Shown piece by piece: positions 50,278 through 59,172 of a stretch of DNA of 64,000 nucleotides. The notes under the pieces are model-generated. The model was not told where the DNA came from. It saw nothing but the letters and a program-made list of their open reading frames with translations, and did not search any database. Each line of letters opens with the position of its first letter. Positions within the stretch are counted from its first letter, which is position 1. Origin of the DNA: Desulfofundulus kuznetsovii DSM 6115 (GTDB taxonomy: Bacteria > Bacillota > Desulfotomaculia > Desulfotomaculales > Desulfovirgulaceae); assembly GCF_000214705.1 (NCBI RefSeq), contig NC_015573.1, forward strand, positions 260,501 through 324,500, read 5' to 3'. Both the position numbers and the translations under genes were made by a program.

Positions 50278-50476
50278 CGCCAGGGGTTTGCTGTGTCCCG
50301 AGCCGGTTTTACTGACCAAACAGGCTCTGGATGCTCTCGGGGCCGGAACCGTTAAGGTGCTGGTCAGCAGCGCCGCGGCCAGGGAAAATGTCTCCCGGCT
50401 GGCTGAAAGCAGGGGCTGGCAGGTTGAGGTTTTGGAGCAGGGTGATGATATTTTACTGGTCTTAACAAAAAAATGA
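50261..50476 (+). CDS. yedF: YedF/TusA-like sulfur (selenium) carrier protein
   Basis: 71 residues; TTG 50261 lies 6 nt after AGCGAGGTG, inside the end of yedE. DARGLLCPEPVLLTKQAL has the CPxP motif of TusA-fold carriers, where the Cys forms the persulfide or selenopersulfide. It is single-domain, shorter than the longer YedF proteins with an extra C-terminal domain. Translational coupling with yedE suggests transfer of the imported element. Confidence 0.88.
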   Translation: MVREVDARGLLCPEPVLLTKQALDALGAGTVKVLVSSAAARENVSRLAESRGWQVEVLEQGDDILLVLTKK

Positions 50477-50502
50477 TTCAGCAGCTATGGGATGACTATG
50501 TT

Positions 50503-50537
50503 AAAAAACCCCCGGAAGCGATTCCCGGGGGTTTTTA
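50503..50537 (+). terminator. Intrinsic terminator after yedEF
   Basis: AAAAACCCCCGGAA / TTCCCGGGGGTTTTT, a very strong hairpin that can act in both directions. Confidence 0.92.
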
Positions 50538-50624
50538 TGCTAAGCTAAACTGGCCGCTGCTTTTTGCCAGATGTACTTCCTTTCGTCAACAGAAAAATGA
50601 CCAAATATTTTTTTTGAAAAGGCG

Positions 50625-50653
50625 TTTACAAAAACAATTGATGATGCTATATT
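50625..50653 (+). promoter_or_regulatory. Promoter of the His-rich protein gene
   Basis: TTTACA (50625-50630), a 17-nt spacer and TATATT (50648-50653). An AT-rich inverted pair CTATAT (50647) / ATATAG (50666) spans the start-site area. Confidence 0.6.
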
Positions 50654-50701
50654 ATTTATAGAACTATATAGGCAAATAACATATAAAGGGGGTATATTCA
50701 T

Positions 50702-50929
50702 ATGTTCTTCTCGCCCGAAAAGGGACATTGTTGCGGTCACCTGGGGTATGGTCACGGTTATGTTCACGGGCATGCCCCCGGGCACCGGGGCTGCCACTGT
50801 CACGGCGGTCACTTTCAACGGCATTTTTACGGCAAGGAAGAACAGCTGGCTCGCCTGGAAAACTACCTGAAGCAACTGCAGGCCGAAGTTAAGGCGGTAG
50901 AGGAAAGGATTAAGGAGTTAAAGGGTTAA
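50702..50929 (+). CDS. Small His/Cys-rich coiled-coil protein (DUF5320-like)
   Basis: 75 residues; AAAGGGGG lies 8 nt before ATG 50702. The first half is rich in His, Gly and Cys (GHCCGHLGYGHGYVHGHAPG, GCHCHGGHFQRHF), the second a coiled coil (EEQLARLENYLKQLQAEVKA). Such proteins accompany metalloid and molybdenum-type genes in clostridia and could bind metal through the His/Cys cluster. Function unknown. It precedes the split permease pair. Confidence 0.7.
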   Translation: MFFSPEKGHCCGHLGYGHGYVHGHAPGHRGCHCHGGHFQRHFYGKEEQLARLENYLKQLQAEVKAVEERIKELKG

Positions 50930-51061
50930 CCGGTAAGTTGTCCTGGTCAGAAGGGATTATTTCCCTTCTGACCTGTATTTTGAGAATTAGGGAGATACTG
51001 GGAAGGTAATACATAATCAATCCCTCATCTGGCTTCCGCAATACGGTGCAGGGGTGATGTA

Positions 51062-51541
51062 ATGTTATTTAACATTGTTCTATATGTACTGGCGGCAGCA
51101 GCCTTATGTATTTCTTTCCGGCGGGACCGGCAGAAGACAAAAAAGGCCCTGGCCATAGCCTGGAACTCCTTTCGCAACCTGATCCCCACCATGCTGGGGA
51201 TCATCGGGCTGATTGGCCTTATGCTGGCGCTGGTGCCCCGGGAGGTTATTGCGGGGCTCTTTGGAAATAACAGTCCTGCGGGCATTCTCCTCATTTCCCT
51301 GGCCGGCGCCGTTACCCTGATGCCCGCCTTTATCGCTTTTCCCCTGGCGGCTTCCCTTTTGCAATCCGGGGCCAGTGTGATGGCGGTGGCCTGTTTTATT
51401 ACGACCCTGTTAATGGTGGGGATTATCACAGCCCCCATGGAAGTTAACTTTTTTGGTAAGAAATTTACCTTCTGGCGCAATGCCATCGGGTTTGTCCTGG
51501 CCCTGGTGATTGGGGGCGTGATGGGAGTGGTTCTGCAGTGA
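51062..51541 (+). CDS. Permease, N-terminal half of a split ArsP/DUF318-like pair
   Basis: 159 residues with four or five hydrophobic segments (LGIIGLIGLMLALVPREVIA, ILLISLAGAVTLMPAFIAFP). The 3' end overlaps the next gene by 4 nt (GTGA). Each protein is about half the length of PF03773-type permeases such as the one at 44130, so the two are expected to assemble. Substrate unknown. Confidence 0.72.
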   Translation: MLFNIVLYVLAAAALCISFRRDRQKTKKALAIAWNSFRNLIPTMLGIIGLIGLMLALVPREVIAGLFGNNSPAGILLISLAGAVTLMPAFIAFPLAASLLQSGASVMAVACFITTLLMVGIITAPMEVNFFGKKFTFWRNAIGFVLALVIGGVMGVVLQ

Positions 51542-52077
51542 AATCCCAGCTCAGGAGATATGCCCTGTTTGCTTTAGTGATGGTTGCCGACCTGTTTCTT
51601 TCCTGGCAATATCCAGCTAGGGGTAGTGAAGCTGTGAAAAGTGCCCTGGATTATCTGGTGGAAATGCTATTGTTCATGCCGCCGATTTTCGTCCTGGTAG
51701 GCCTGCTGGACGTATGGGTTCCCCGTCAGATTGTGGAGAAGAACGTAGGACCGGACTCCGGTGTGCGCGGTGTGGTTATCTCCATTCTGGTGGCCACTGC
51801 GGCGGCCGGTCCCCTTTATGCCGGTTTCCCGGTGGCCGACGCGCTGCTCAGAAAGGGCTGTCGCCTGGCCAATGCGGTAATTTTCCTGGGTACCTGGGCG
51901 ACCATTAAGATTCCCATGTTAATGATGGAAGTCAAGTTTGTTGGGCTGCCCTTTGCCCTTTTGCGCCTGGCGTTAACCCTGCCGGCCATAATTGCTACGG
52001 GGTACCTCATGGAGATGATTTTAAAGGTCGGGGAAACGGGAAGGTTTGCGCAGGGTGCCGGCGAAAAAAACTATTAA
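51538..52077 (+). CDS. Permease, partner half of the split pair
   Basis: 179 residues from GTG 51538, translationally coupled to the previous gene. LLFMPPIFVLVGLLDVWVPR and VISILVATAAAGPLYAGFPV are membrane segments; GFPVADALLRKGCRLANAVI carries a conserved-looking Cys. It ends with a short hydrophilic tail. Confidence 0.72.
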   Translation: MKSQLRRYALFALVMVADLFLSWQYPARGSEAVKSALDYLVEMLLFMPPIFVLVGLLDVWVPRQIVEKNVGPDSGVRGVVISILVATAAAGPLYAGFPVADALLRKGCRLANAVIFLGTWATIKIPMLMMEVKFVGLPFALLRLALTLPAIIATGYLMEMILKVGETGRFAQGAGEKNY

Positions 52078-52164
52078 TAAGATGTTTGCCCGGTACTCAC
52101 TGCAACCAGAGTTCGTTGGTGGGATGATTCCTGCCTATGTGCAGTTTCAATTTCTACTCAGGTA

Positions 52165-52279
52165 CCCAGCACTCACAGCAACCGGGTTCTCTATAGTAAC
52201 TGCTAACCATATGCGGCTTTAGTCTCTGCGCAGGTACCTGGATCCGGTGAGTGCTGGGTGAGTGCTGGGTGAGTGTTGG
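52165..52279. repeat. CCCAGCACTCAC inverted/tandem repeat cluster
   Basis: CCCAGCACTCAC (52165-52176) faces three tandem 11-bp units of GTGAGTGCTGG (52247-52279). This is a variant of the hairpin family at 41154 and 63773. It lies in the 313-bp gap before the second PadR gene; the rest of that gap shows nothing else. Confidence 0.7.
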
Positions 52280-52390
52280 GTCACCGGAGCAAGCGAGAAC
52301 CAGAACTGGGTAGCTGGAAGGTGGGGACAACCCGGACCCGGGGTGGGGGTTATCTTACATAGGTTTCGTCTGGTAAGTGAGGGATGCCTG

Positions 52391-52786
52391 ATGTGCAGAA
52401 ATCACGGTCCCGGCCACCGGCACGGCGACTGCCGGTGTGCCGGGGCTCCTATGGAGCGGTTTATGCAGCCGTGCCTTTTGCTTTTGCTTCACCGTCGTTC
52501 GGCCCACGGTTACGAACTGATGCAAAGCTTGAGGGAGTTTGGCTTCCATGACAGTGAGGCCGACCCGGGTACGGTTTACCGTAACCTGCGTCGCCTGGAA
52601 GAGGAGGGCCTGGTTTCTTCCCGGTGGGACACCAGCGGTGGCGGTCCGGCCAGGCGCCTGTACCGTTTAACTCCGGAAGGGGAGGAACTGCTCCATGCCT
52701 GGGCGGAAGCAATAACACACAACAAAAGGCGGCTGGAATATTTTCTGGCCAGGTACCGGGAGGAGTTTGCGCAAAGTAAATATTAA
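52391..52786 (+). CDS. PadR-family regulator with His/Cys-rich N-terminus
   Basis: 131 residues; GAGGGAT lies just before ATG 52391. It begins MCRNHGPGHRHGDCRCAGAP, a 20-residue His/Cys cluster, then the PadR core MQPCLLLLLHRRSAHGYELM, DPGTVYRNLRRLEEEGLVSS and RLYRLTPEGEELLHAW. It is a paralogue of the 37658 protein. The cluster could bind a metal or metalloid and make this a metal-responsive PadR. It follows the split permease genes and is followed at once by a MITE copy. Confidence 0.85.
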   Translation: MCRNHGPGHRHGDCRCAGAPMERFMQPCLLLLLHRRSAHGYELMQSLREFGFHDSEADPGTVYRNLRRLEEEGLVSSRWDTSGGGPARRLYRLTPEGEELLHAWAEAITHNKRRLEYFLARYREEFAQSKY

Positions 52787-52787
52787 A

Positions 52788-53082
52788 TATTCAGTAAGCC
52801 GTTGTGACAAGGATGCGGCGCTGTCCGGAGCGAACGACTTGCGAAGCGCCGGTAACAGCACCCGGTGAAGCGAGGCCGCCGGCTCGGCTCTCGAGGACGC
52901 AAGAACAACTAATCGAAAGAAAAGTTGGAAACACATTAGTTTAAGAACTTTACAACGAAGCGCAATTAGTCACGGGCAATCCGCAGAGAGCCAGAGCCGG
53001 CCCGAAGCGAGCCGCGGTGCTGTCGGCGCGGAGCACTGGAGTGAGCGAGGAGAGCACCGCATCCAACCGGGTTCACTGAATA
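52788..53082 (-). repeat. MITE-like inverted-repeat element, copy B (inverted relative to A)
   Basis: 295 bp from TATTCAGTAAGCCGTTGTGA to CCGGGTTCACTGAATA. It matches the reverse complement of copy A at both ends (GGATGCGGCGCTGTCCGGAG; GCCGCGGTGCTGTCGGCGCG), with a unique AT-richer centre near 52900-52975. It begins 2 nt after the padR stop codon. The remaining 53083-53263 gap before hcp holds no gene I recognise. Confidence 0.82.
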
Positions 53083-53263
53083 ATTAATTACTGTGCAAAG
53101 ATGACACGTTCGCAGCCGGGATGCGGTTCTTCAGGTGAAGGATGGGTCCCGGGATGGTCTTGGTAACATAAAGGCCCCAGCCGGTGTCCATAAACCGGCG
53201 GGACCTTTATCCATGGCCTTATTACTGCAACAGCAAGTCGTTTTAACGAGCCGGATGCGATTA

Positions 53264-54547
53264 TTAACCCAGGATTTCCTTCAAGTCCTGATCGGGAGTG
53301 GTGATCAGCTTCAGGTTGTAGTTGTCCTGCAGCACCTTGAGCACGTTCGGTGAAATGAACGCTGGTGCGGACGGGCCGATGCGGATGTTCTTGATCCCCA
53401 GGTGGAACAGGGTGAGCAGGATGGCCACGGCTTTTTGCTCGAACCAGGACAGCACCAGGCTCAGGGGCAGGTCGTTCACGCTGCAGTTAAAGGCCCTGGC
53501 CAGAGCTGCGGCCACCTGGATGGCCGAGTAGGCGTTGTTGCACTGGCCCATATCGATCAACCGCGGGATGCCTTCAATTTCGCCCAGATCCAGGTGGTTG
53601 AACTTGAACTTGCCGCAACCCAGGGTCAGCACCACGCAGTCCCCGGGCACTTTCTGTACGAATTCGGTGTAGTAGTTCCGGGACTTCTTCACCCCGTCGC
53701 AGCCGCCCACCAGGAAGAAGTGGCGGATCTTGCCGGCCTTGACGGCGTCGATGATTTTACCGGCCAGGGCTAAAACGGCGTTGTGGTGGAAGCCCGTCAG
53801 CAGTGTCCCGCCCTCTTTTTCCGGCAGGGGTGGCAGCGTTCTGGCTTTTTCGATAACCGGCGTGAAGTCCCGGTTTTTAATATGGGTTACATCCGGCAGC
53901 CCGGCTATGCCGCAGGTAAACATGCGGTCCTTGTAGGATTCTCTGGGAATGAGCACGCAGTTGGTGGTGCCCAGAATGGCGCCGGGAAACTGTTCGAATT
54001 CAGTTTTCTGGTTCTGCCAGGCACTGCCGTAGTGACCGGCCAGGTGGGGGAATTTTTTCAGCTCCGGGTAAGCGTGGGCCGGGAGCATTTCCCCGTGGGT
54101 GTAAACGTTAATTCCAGTGCCTTCCGTTTGTTTCAGCAATTCGTACAGGTCTAAAAGGTCGTGTCCGGTGATCAGGATGGCCGGGCCGGCCTTGGTGCCC
54201 GTGGATACCCTGGTGGGTTCGGGCGAACCGAAGCGTTCCACGTGGGCCTTATCCAAAAGCTCCATGACCCGTAAGTTCATTTCGCCGCACTTGAGCACCA
54301 GTTCAATGTGCCGGTTTAAATCGAAGTCCACGTTGGTCAGGGTGGTAAACAGCGCTTCATGCATGAAGGCGTCCACCTGTTCATCCCTGGCACCCAGTTC
54401 CCGGGCGTGATAGGCGTAGGCGGCAATCCCTTTCAAAGCGATGATTATGGTATCCTGCAAGCTGGCGATGTCCTCGTTTTTGCCGCATACACCTGCTTTA
54501 GTACAACCTGTGCCGTTGGCCGTCTGTTCACACTGGTAACAAAACAT
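53264..54547 (-). CDS. hcp: Hybrid cluster protein (short, class III-like)
   Basis: 427 residues; AAGGAGGG precedes ATG 54547. Hcp carries a [4Fe-4S] and a hybrid 4Fe-2S-2O cluster and acts as nitric oxide or hydroxylamine reductase. The N-terminal cluster Cys are at 3, 6, 15 and 21 (MFCYQCEQT, GCTKAGVCGK). Hybrid-cluster ligands appear in MEGLE-type segments here read as LGTTNCVLIP, YKDRMFTCGIAGLPD, FFLVGGCDGVKKSRNYYTEF and LTLGCGKFKFN. The protein is about 100 residues shorter than class I/II Hcp, as in class III, which lack part of the second helical bundle. A MITE end lies 38 nt upstream of the start, likely within its promoter. Confidence 0.92.
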   Translation of the reverse strand: MFCYQCEQTANGTGCTKAGVCGKNEDIASLQDTIIIALKGIAAYAYHARELGARDEQVDAFMHEALFTTLTNVDFDLNRHIELVLKCGEMNLRVMELLDKAHVERFGSPEPTRVSTGTKAGPAILITGHDLLDLYELLKQTEGTGINVYTHGEMLPAHAYPELKKFPHLAGHYGSAWQNQKTEFEQFPGAILGTTNCVLIPRESYKDRMFTCGIAGLPDVTHIKNRDFTPVIEKARTLPPLPEKEGGTLLTGFHHNAVLALAGKIIDAVKAGKIRHFFLVGGCDGVKKSRNYYTEFVQKVPGDCVVLTLGCGKFKFNHLDLGEIEGIPRLIDMGQCNNAYSAIQVAAALARAFNCSVNDLPLSLVLSWFEQKAVAILLTLFHLGIKNIRIGPSAPAFISPNVLKVLQDNYNLKLITTPDQDLKEILG

Positions 54548-54585
54548 GTACTTTTCACCCTCCTTGAGAATTTTTTTGCTATAAA

Positions 54586-54887
54586 TGTTCAGTGATCCCG
54601 CTACGGTGCCGCGTTGTCCACGCTCACTCCGGTGCTCCGCGCTGACAGCACCGCGGCTCGCTTCGGACCGGACTAGCGGCGCTGCAAATGCGGCATGACA
54701 GTCGTACCTTACTATAATCTTTTTACCGTTATAGTAGGTTACCTTATTCTTAAGCTACATTTCGGTGCCGCTGGTTTCGCGCCGCAGTCCGGTTACCCTC
54801 GCTTCGCCGGGTGCTGTTACCAGCGCTCCGCAAGTCGCTCGCTTTGGACAACGCGGCACCTGCCGGTGGTAGCGGTTTTGCTGAACA
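54586..54887 (+). repeat. MITE-like inverted-repeat element, copy C
   Basis: 302 bp from TGTTCAGTGATCCCGC to GCGGTTTTGCTGAACA, in the orientation of copy A. The shared interior includes CGCGGCTCGCTTCGGACCGG and GGTTACCCTCGCTTCGCC. It lies in the gap between divergent hcp and helicase genes. The remaining 54888-55088 is AT-rich at first and holds no recognised gene. Confidence 0.82.
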
Positions 54888-55088
54888 TTTACTTTTTGTT
54901 TAACCATTTGCTTACATTATAGGCCTGGCAAGGAAACGGGGCAGTGATTTGGCTCACAGCAAAGATGTGCTTTTAGTAATCCTCACCGGTCCGCCGATGA
55001 TCCGGCCTTTCATTGAGCGGCTGCCTGTTTCATACCCGGGCAGGGAACGGCTAATAAATGTCGAAACATTCCTTTAGGGTGAATATTG

Positions 55089-58000
55089 ATGCTGGTTTTG
55101 CACGGAACCTGGCTTCCCGCCGGTGTGGTGGGTAAGGGCAGCGGCTATTTTTTTGTGTGGGGAGAACTGGCTCCCGGGACAGAGTTCGGTGATAAGGTGC
55201 TGCCCCGCCGGCGGGGACGCCGGCCCCGGGGATGGCACCCCGGACAGGCTGAAGTGGCCGATTTATACCAGGGGATGGATTTAAAGCGGGTGCCGGATAC
55301 CGTAGAGCTCTGGGTCCTGCTGCCCTCCTCCGGGGGGCGGCCGCTGCCTTCACCCCTTTTACCGGTGGCCGGTGCTGCCGATGAACCTGTTTTTTTTCCG
55401 GATGAAGAGGTCGTCTTAAGGCCCTGGCTGGTGGAGGGGTTTTTGTTTCCTGCCGGGCAGGCCGCAGAGATGCTTTTAAGGGGCCGCTTTTCCCAGGAGG
55501 TGGTCATGCCGTCTGCCGGCTGGCACTACTGGCGCCGGGTAACGCTCTGGGCCATGGAGCTGATGGTCAGGCAGCGGTTTATCCCCCTGCTGGATGAAAA
55601 AAGCTATCAGGCTGTCTGGAGACCCGTGTTCAACGCCCGGGAAGACCTCTCCCGGCTGGAGTTGCTGGCCCGGTCCATGCCCCCCGTATGTCGTGCCGTG
55701 GCCGCTTTGAAAAATGGCCCCGGCCTGCCGGAAGGGACTGCAACCATCCTGCCGGCACCCGATGTTCTGGTGATGGATTTTGTCCGCCGGGTGGTGCAGG
55801 AAAAAATATCCGGATGGCTGGCCCCATCGCCCGGAGCACGTATCAAGGACCGTCAAAACGATCCGGCTGCTCGCTGGGTGCAGGCGCTGGGCCGTGGGGG
55901 AGGGCCGGTGGAACTGCCGGAGGACATGCTCAAGGAAATGACCGGGCAATTAATAGCCTGGCGCTTGCCCTTGTCCCGGCGCCGGCAGGTGCCTTTTCGC
56001 ACCTGTTTCCGCCTGGAACCGCCGCCCGATGGCGAAAAAACCTGGACTTTAAGTTTCTTTTTACAGGCCGTGGATGATCCCAGCCTGCTGGTGCCGGTGG
56101 AAATGGTGTGGAAGGAAAGCGGCGCCGCCCTGACCTTCCTGCACCGGCGCTTTGAAAACCCCCAGGAGCGCCTCCTGGCCGACCTGGGGCAGGCCTGCCG
56201 GCTGTTTCCGCCGCTGGAAAGGTCCCTGCAGGACCCCTGCCCCACCCGTTGTGAACTCAGCACCGCCGAGGCGTATACTTTCCTGAAGCAGGCCGTGCCG
56301 TTGTTTCAGGAAAGGGGTTTGGGCGTGCTGGTACCTTCCTGGTGGGGTGAGGGAGCTGCCGGCCCCGTCCCGGGTGTGCGTTTGAGGTTGAGAAGGTACA
56401 AGGAGGGGCAGAGCGAAGGGGTGGGCCGGGGGCTCCTCGGACTGGATACCCTGGTGGAGTTCCACTGGGAGCTGGCCCTGGGCGGGGAAACCATCAGCAG
56501 GGAAGAATTTGAAAAGCTGGTGGCCATAAAGCTTCCCCTGGTGAAGGTGAGGGGGCAGTGGGTGGAACTGGAGCCCCGGCAGGTGGAGAAGATTCTGGAA
56601 TTGCTGGCCGGCAACAGGAAAAATAACGTCATAACCCTGGGAGAAGCCATGCGCCTGGCGGCGGGGATGCCGGCCCGGGCCGGCCTGGAGCTGGATGACC
56701 TGCCGGTGCTGGACGTGACGGGAGAGGGAGAACTTTCCCCGCTGCTGGAGAAATTGAAGAATGAGGATAAACTGGACCCGCAGCCGGTGCCGGCGGGATT
56801 CCGGGGGCAGTTGCGCCCGTACCAGGAAAGGGGTTTTTCCTGGCTGGCCTTTTTAGCCCGCATGGGTATGGGCGGCTGCCTGGCTGACGATATGGGACTG
56901 GGCAAGACCGTGCAGTTTATTGCTTTTTTGCTCCACCGCCTGGAAGAGGGGCAACCCCGGGGGCCGGCGCTGCTGGTTTGCCCCACTTCAGTGGTGGGCA
57001 ACTGGCAGCGGGAAATGGCCCGTTTCGCCCCGGGCTTGAAGGTTCTGGTTCATCACGGGCCGCAGCGGTTGCGGGGAAAGAAGTTTGTCCGGGAGGCCGG
57101 GGCCTGCCACCTGGTTCTGACTACCTATTCCCTGGCCCAGCGGGATGAACGCCTGCTGGCGGAAGTGGAATGGGACGGGGTGGTGCTGGACGAGGCCCAG
57201 AACATCAAAAACCCGGCTGCCAAGCAGACCCGCAGCGTGAAGAAATTGAAGGCCGGCTACCGTTTTGCCCTTACCGGCACACCGGTGGAAAACCGCCTTT
57301 CGGAATTATGGTCCATCATGGACTTTTTAAACCCCGGTTTTTTAGGCCCGGCGGCCGATTTCAACCGCCGTTTTGCCCTGCCCATAGAGCGGTACGGGAA
57401 CCAGGAAAAGACCCGGCGGCTGCAGCAGCTGGTGAAGCCATTCATCCTGCGCCGGGTGAAAACCGACCCCCGCATTATCCAGGACCTGCCGGAAAAACAG
57501 GAAAGCCGGGTCTACTGTAACCTCACCAGGGAGCAGGCCACCCTGTATGAAGCGGTGGTCCAGGAGATGATGGAACGCATAGAAGAGGCGGAAGGCATGG
57601 AGCGCCGGGGCCTGATTCTGTCCGCCCTCACCAGGTTGAAGCAGATCTGCAACCACCCGGCGCAGTTTCTTGGCGACGGCATACTGGCGGCCCGGCGGTC
57701 CGGTAAAATGAAGCGTCTTCTGGAAATGCTGGAAGAAGTGCTGGCCGGCGGCGAGAAGGCGTTGATCTTTACCCAGTTTGCCCGCATGGGGGAAATATTG
57801 AAGAACCACCTGCAGGCCCATTTTGGCCGGGAGGTACTTTTCCTGCACGGTGGTGTGGGCCAGCGCCAGCGGGACCGCATGGTGGAGCGCTTCCAGCAGC
57901 AGTCCGGGCCGCCGTTTTTCGTGATTTCCCTGAAGGCCGGCGGGGTGGGCCTGAACCTGACGCGGGCCAACCACGTTTTCCACTTCGACCGCTGGTGGAA

Positions 58001-58241
58001 CCCGGCAGTGGAAGACCAGGCCACCGACCGGGCCTTCCGCATAGGACAGAAGCTCAATGTTTTCGTTTACAAGTTTGTCACCAGTGGCACCCTGGAAGAG
58101 CGCATAGACCAGCTGATTGAGGAAAAAAAGACCCTGGCCGCCAGTATTGTAAGCGGCGCCGAGGAGTGGCTGACGGAAATGACCACTGCAGAATTGCGGG
58201 AGTTGTTGACCCTGCGCGCCCAGGCCCTGGGTGAAGAATAG
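55089..58241 (+). CDS. SWI2/SNF2-type DEAD/DEAH helicase
   Basis: 1050 residues; ATG 55089 lies 7 nt after AGGGTG. The N-terminal ~550 residues form the SNF2-associated region of bacterial HepA-like proteins. The motor carries motif I CLADDMGLGKTVQFIAFLLH (near 603), DEAQNIKNP (motif II, near 700), LTGTPVENRLSELWSIMDFL (motif III), FTQFARMGEI and the motif V/VI region SLKAGGVGLNLTRANHVFHF ... DRAFRIGQ. Such proteins remodel nucleoprotein, for example recycling RNA polymerase. It is followed after 21 nt by a SWIM zinc-finger gene, a recurrent pairing. Confidence 0.94.
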   Translation: MLVLHGTWLPAGVVGKGSGYFFVWGELAPGTEFGDKVLPRRRGRRPRGWHPGQAEVADLYQGMDLKRVPDTVELWVLLPSSGGRPLPSPLLPVAGAADEPVFFPDEEVVLRPWLVEGFLFPAGQAAEMLLRGRFSQEVVMPSAGWHYWRRVTLWAMELMVRQRFIPLLDEKSYQAVWRPVFNAREDLSRLELLARSMPPVCRAVAALKNGPGLPEGTATILPAPDVLVMDFVRRVVQEKISGWLAPSPGARIKDRQNDPAARWVQALGRGGGPVELPEDMLKEMTGQLIAWRLPLSRRRQVPFRTCFRLEPPPDGEKTWTLSFFLQAVDDPSLLVPVEMVWKESGAALTFLHRRFENPQERLLADLGQACRLFPPLERSLQDPCPTRCELSTAEAYTFLKQAVPLFQERGLGVLVPSWWGEGAAGPVPGVRLRLRRYKEGQSEGVGRGLLGLDTLVEFHWELALGGETISREEFEKLVAIKLPLVKVRGQWVELEPRQVEKILELLAGNRKNNVITLGEAMRLAAGMPARAGLELDDLPVLDVTGEGELSPLLEKLKNEDKLDPQPVPAGFRGQLRPYQERGFSWLAFLARMGMGGCLADDMGLGKTVQFIAFLLHRLEEGQPRGPALLVCPTSVVGNWQREMARFAPGLKVLVHHGPQRLRGKKFVREAGACHLVLTTYSLAQRDERLLAEVEWDGVVLDEAQNIKNPAAKQTRSVKKLKAGYRFALTGTPVENRLSELWSIMDFLNPGFLGPAADFNRRFALPIERYGNQEKTRRLQQLVKPFILRRVKTDPRIIQDLPEKQESRVYCNLTREQATLYEAVVQEMMERIEEAEGMERRGLILSALTRLKQICNHPAQFLGDGILAARRSGKMKRLLEMLEEVLAGGEKALIFTQFARMGEILKNHLQAHFGREVLFLHGGVGQRQRDRMVERFQQQSGPPFFVISLKAGGVGLNLTRANHVFHFDRWWNPAVEDQATDRAFRIGQKLNVFVYKFVTSGTLEERIDQLIEEKKTLAASIVSGAEEWLTEMTTAELRELLTLRAQALGEE

Positions 58242-58262
58242 CAAGGGGGATGGTGAAGGCTT

Positions 58263-59081
58263 TTGGCTCCCAAAAGAGGTTTTGGTGCCACCTGGTGGGG
58301 CAGGCGCTGGCTCGAGGTACTGGAATCCTTCGGCTGGGATACGCGACTGCGGCGGGGACGGGCTTACGCCCGGGCAGGCAATGTTCTGGAAATCGATATA
58401 AAACCCGGGGTGGTTTCGGCCCGGGTGCAGGGCAGCCGCCCGCGTCCCTACCGGGTAAGCATAGAGGTTAAGACCCTTTCGGACCGGGAATGGGAAAGGG
58501 TAACAGGTATAATGGCCGGCCGGGCCGTTTTTGCCGCCCTGCTGCTGGCGGGGGAAATGCCCCGGGACATTGAAGAGGCCTTCCGCCAGGCGGGCCTGTC
58601 CCTGTTCCCCCGCTCGGCAGGGGATATCAGGACCGACTGCTCGTGTCCCGACTGGGCCAATCCCTGCAAGCATATTGCCGCCGTCTATTACCTGCTGGGG
58701 GAGAAATTTGATGAAGACCCCTTTTTCCTCTTCCTGCTCCGGGGGCGCACCCGGGAGCAGTTGATTTCCGCCCTGAGGGAAAAAAGGGCGGCCCGGGTAG
58801 AACAGGAGCAGGGGGAAGAGATTGCCCCGGCTTCCCCGGAACCAGCCGGCCCGTCCCTGGAAGGGCAACTGGACCGCTTCTGGGATGAGGGTGAAGAGCT
58901 GGCCGGCCTGCGCTTTTTGCCGGTGCCGCCGGAAGTGGAGGCCGGGCTGTTGAAAACCCTTGGACCGCCTCCCTTCTGGAAGGGCAAGGAGCCGCCGGAG
59001 GTGGTCCTGGCCGGCATCTACCGGCTCATAAGCCGCCGGGCGCAGGAAGAATGGCCAGGCGATAATGACCGTGGCGGTTGA
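58263..59081 (+). CDS. SWIM zinc-finger protein
   Basis: 272 residues from TTG 58263. It starts FGATWWGRRWLEVLESFGWD as usual for this family; the SWIM motif CSCPDWANPCKHIAAVYYLL (CxCx...CxH, about residues 125-140) binds zinc and probably DNA or protein. The C-terminal region is variable. Co-occurrence with a SNF2 helicase directly upstream is common and suggests a joint role in nucleic-acid transactions. The next gene begins 91 nt later. Confidence 0.88.
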   Translation: MAPKRGFGATWWGRRWLEVLESFGWDTRLRRGRAYARAGNVLEIDIKPGVVSARVQGSRPRPYRVSIEVKTLSDREWERVTGIMAGRAVFAALLLAGEMPRDIEEAFRQAGLSLFPRSAGDIRTDCSCPDWANPCKHIAAVYYLLGEKFDEDPFFLFLLRGRTREQLISALREKRAARVEQEQGEEIAPASPEPAGPSLEGQLDRFWDEGEELAGLRFLPVPPEVEAGLLKTLGPPPFWKGKEPPEVVLAGIYRLISRRAQEEWPGDNDRGG

Positions 59082-59172
59082 TCCTGTCCGGCGGGGAAAG
59101 CTGCTCTTGATTCCAGAAGGAAGCCGGTGGCAAAGAGTTAAAAAGAGCTGGTTAATGCTGGGGAGGATAAGT

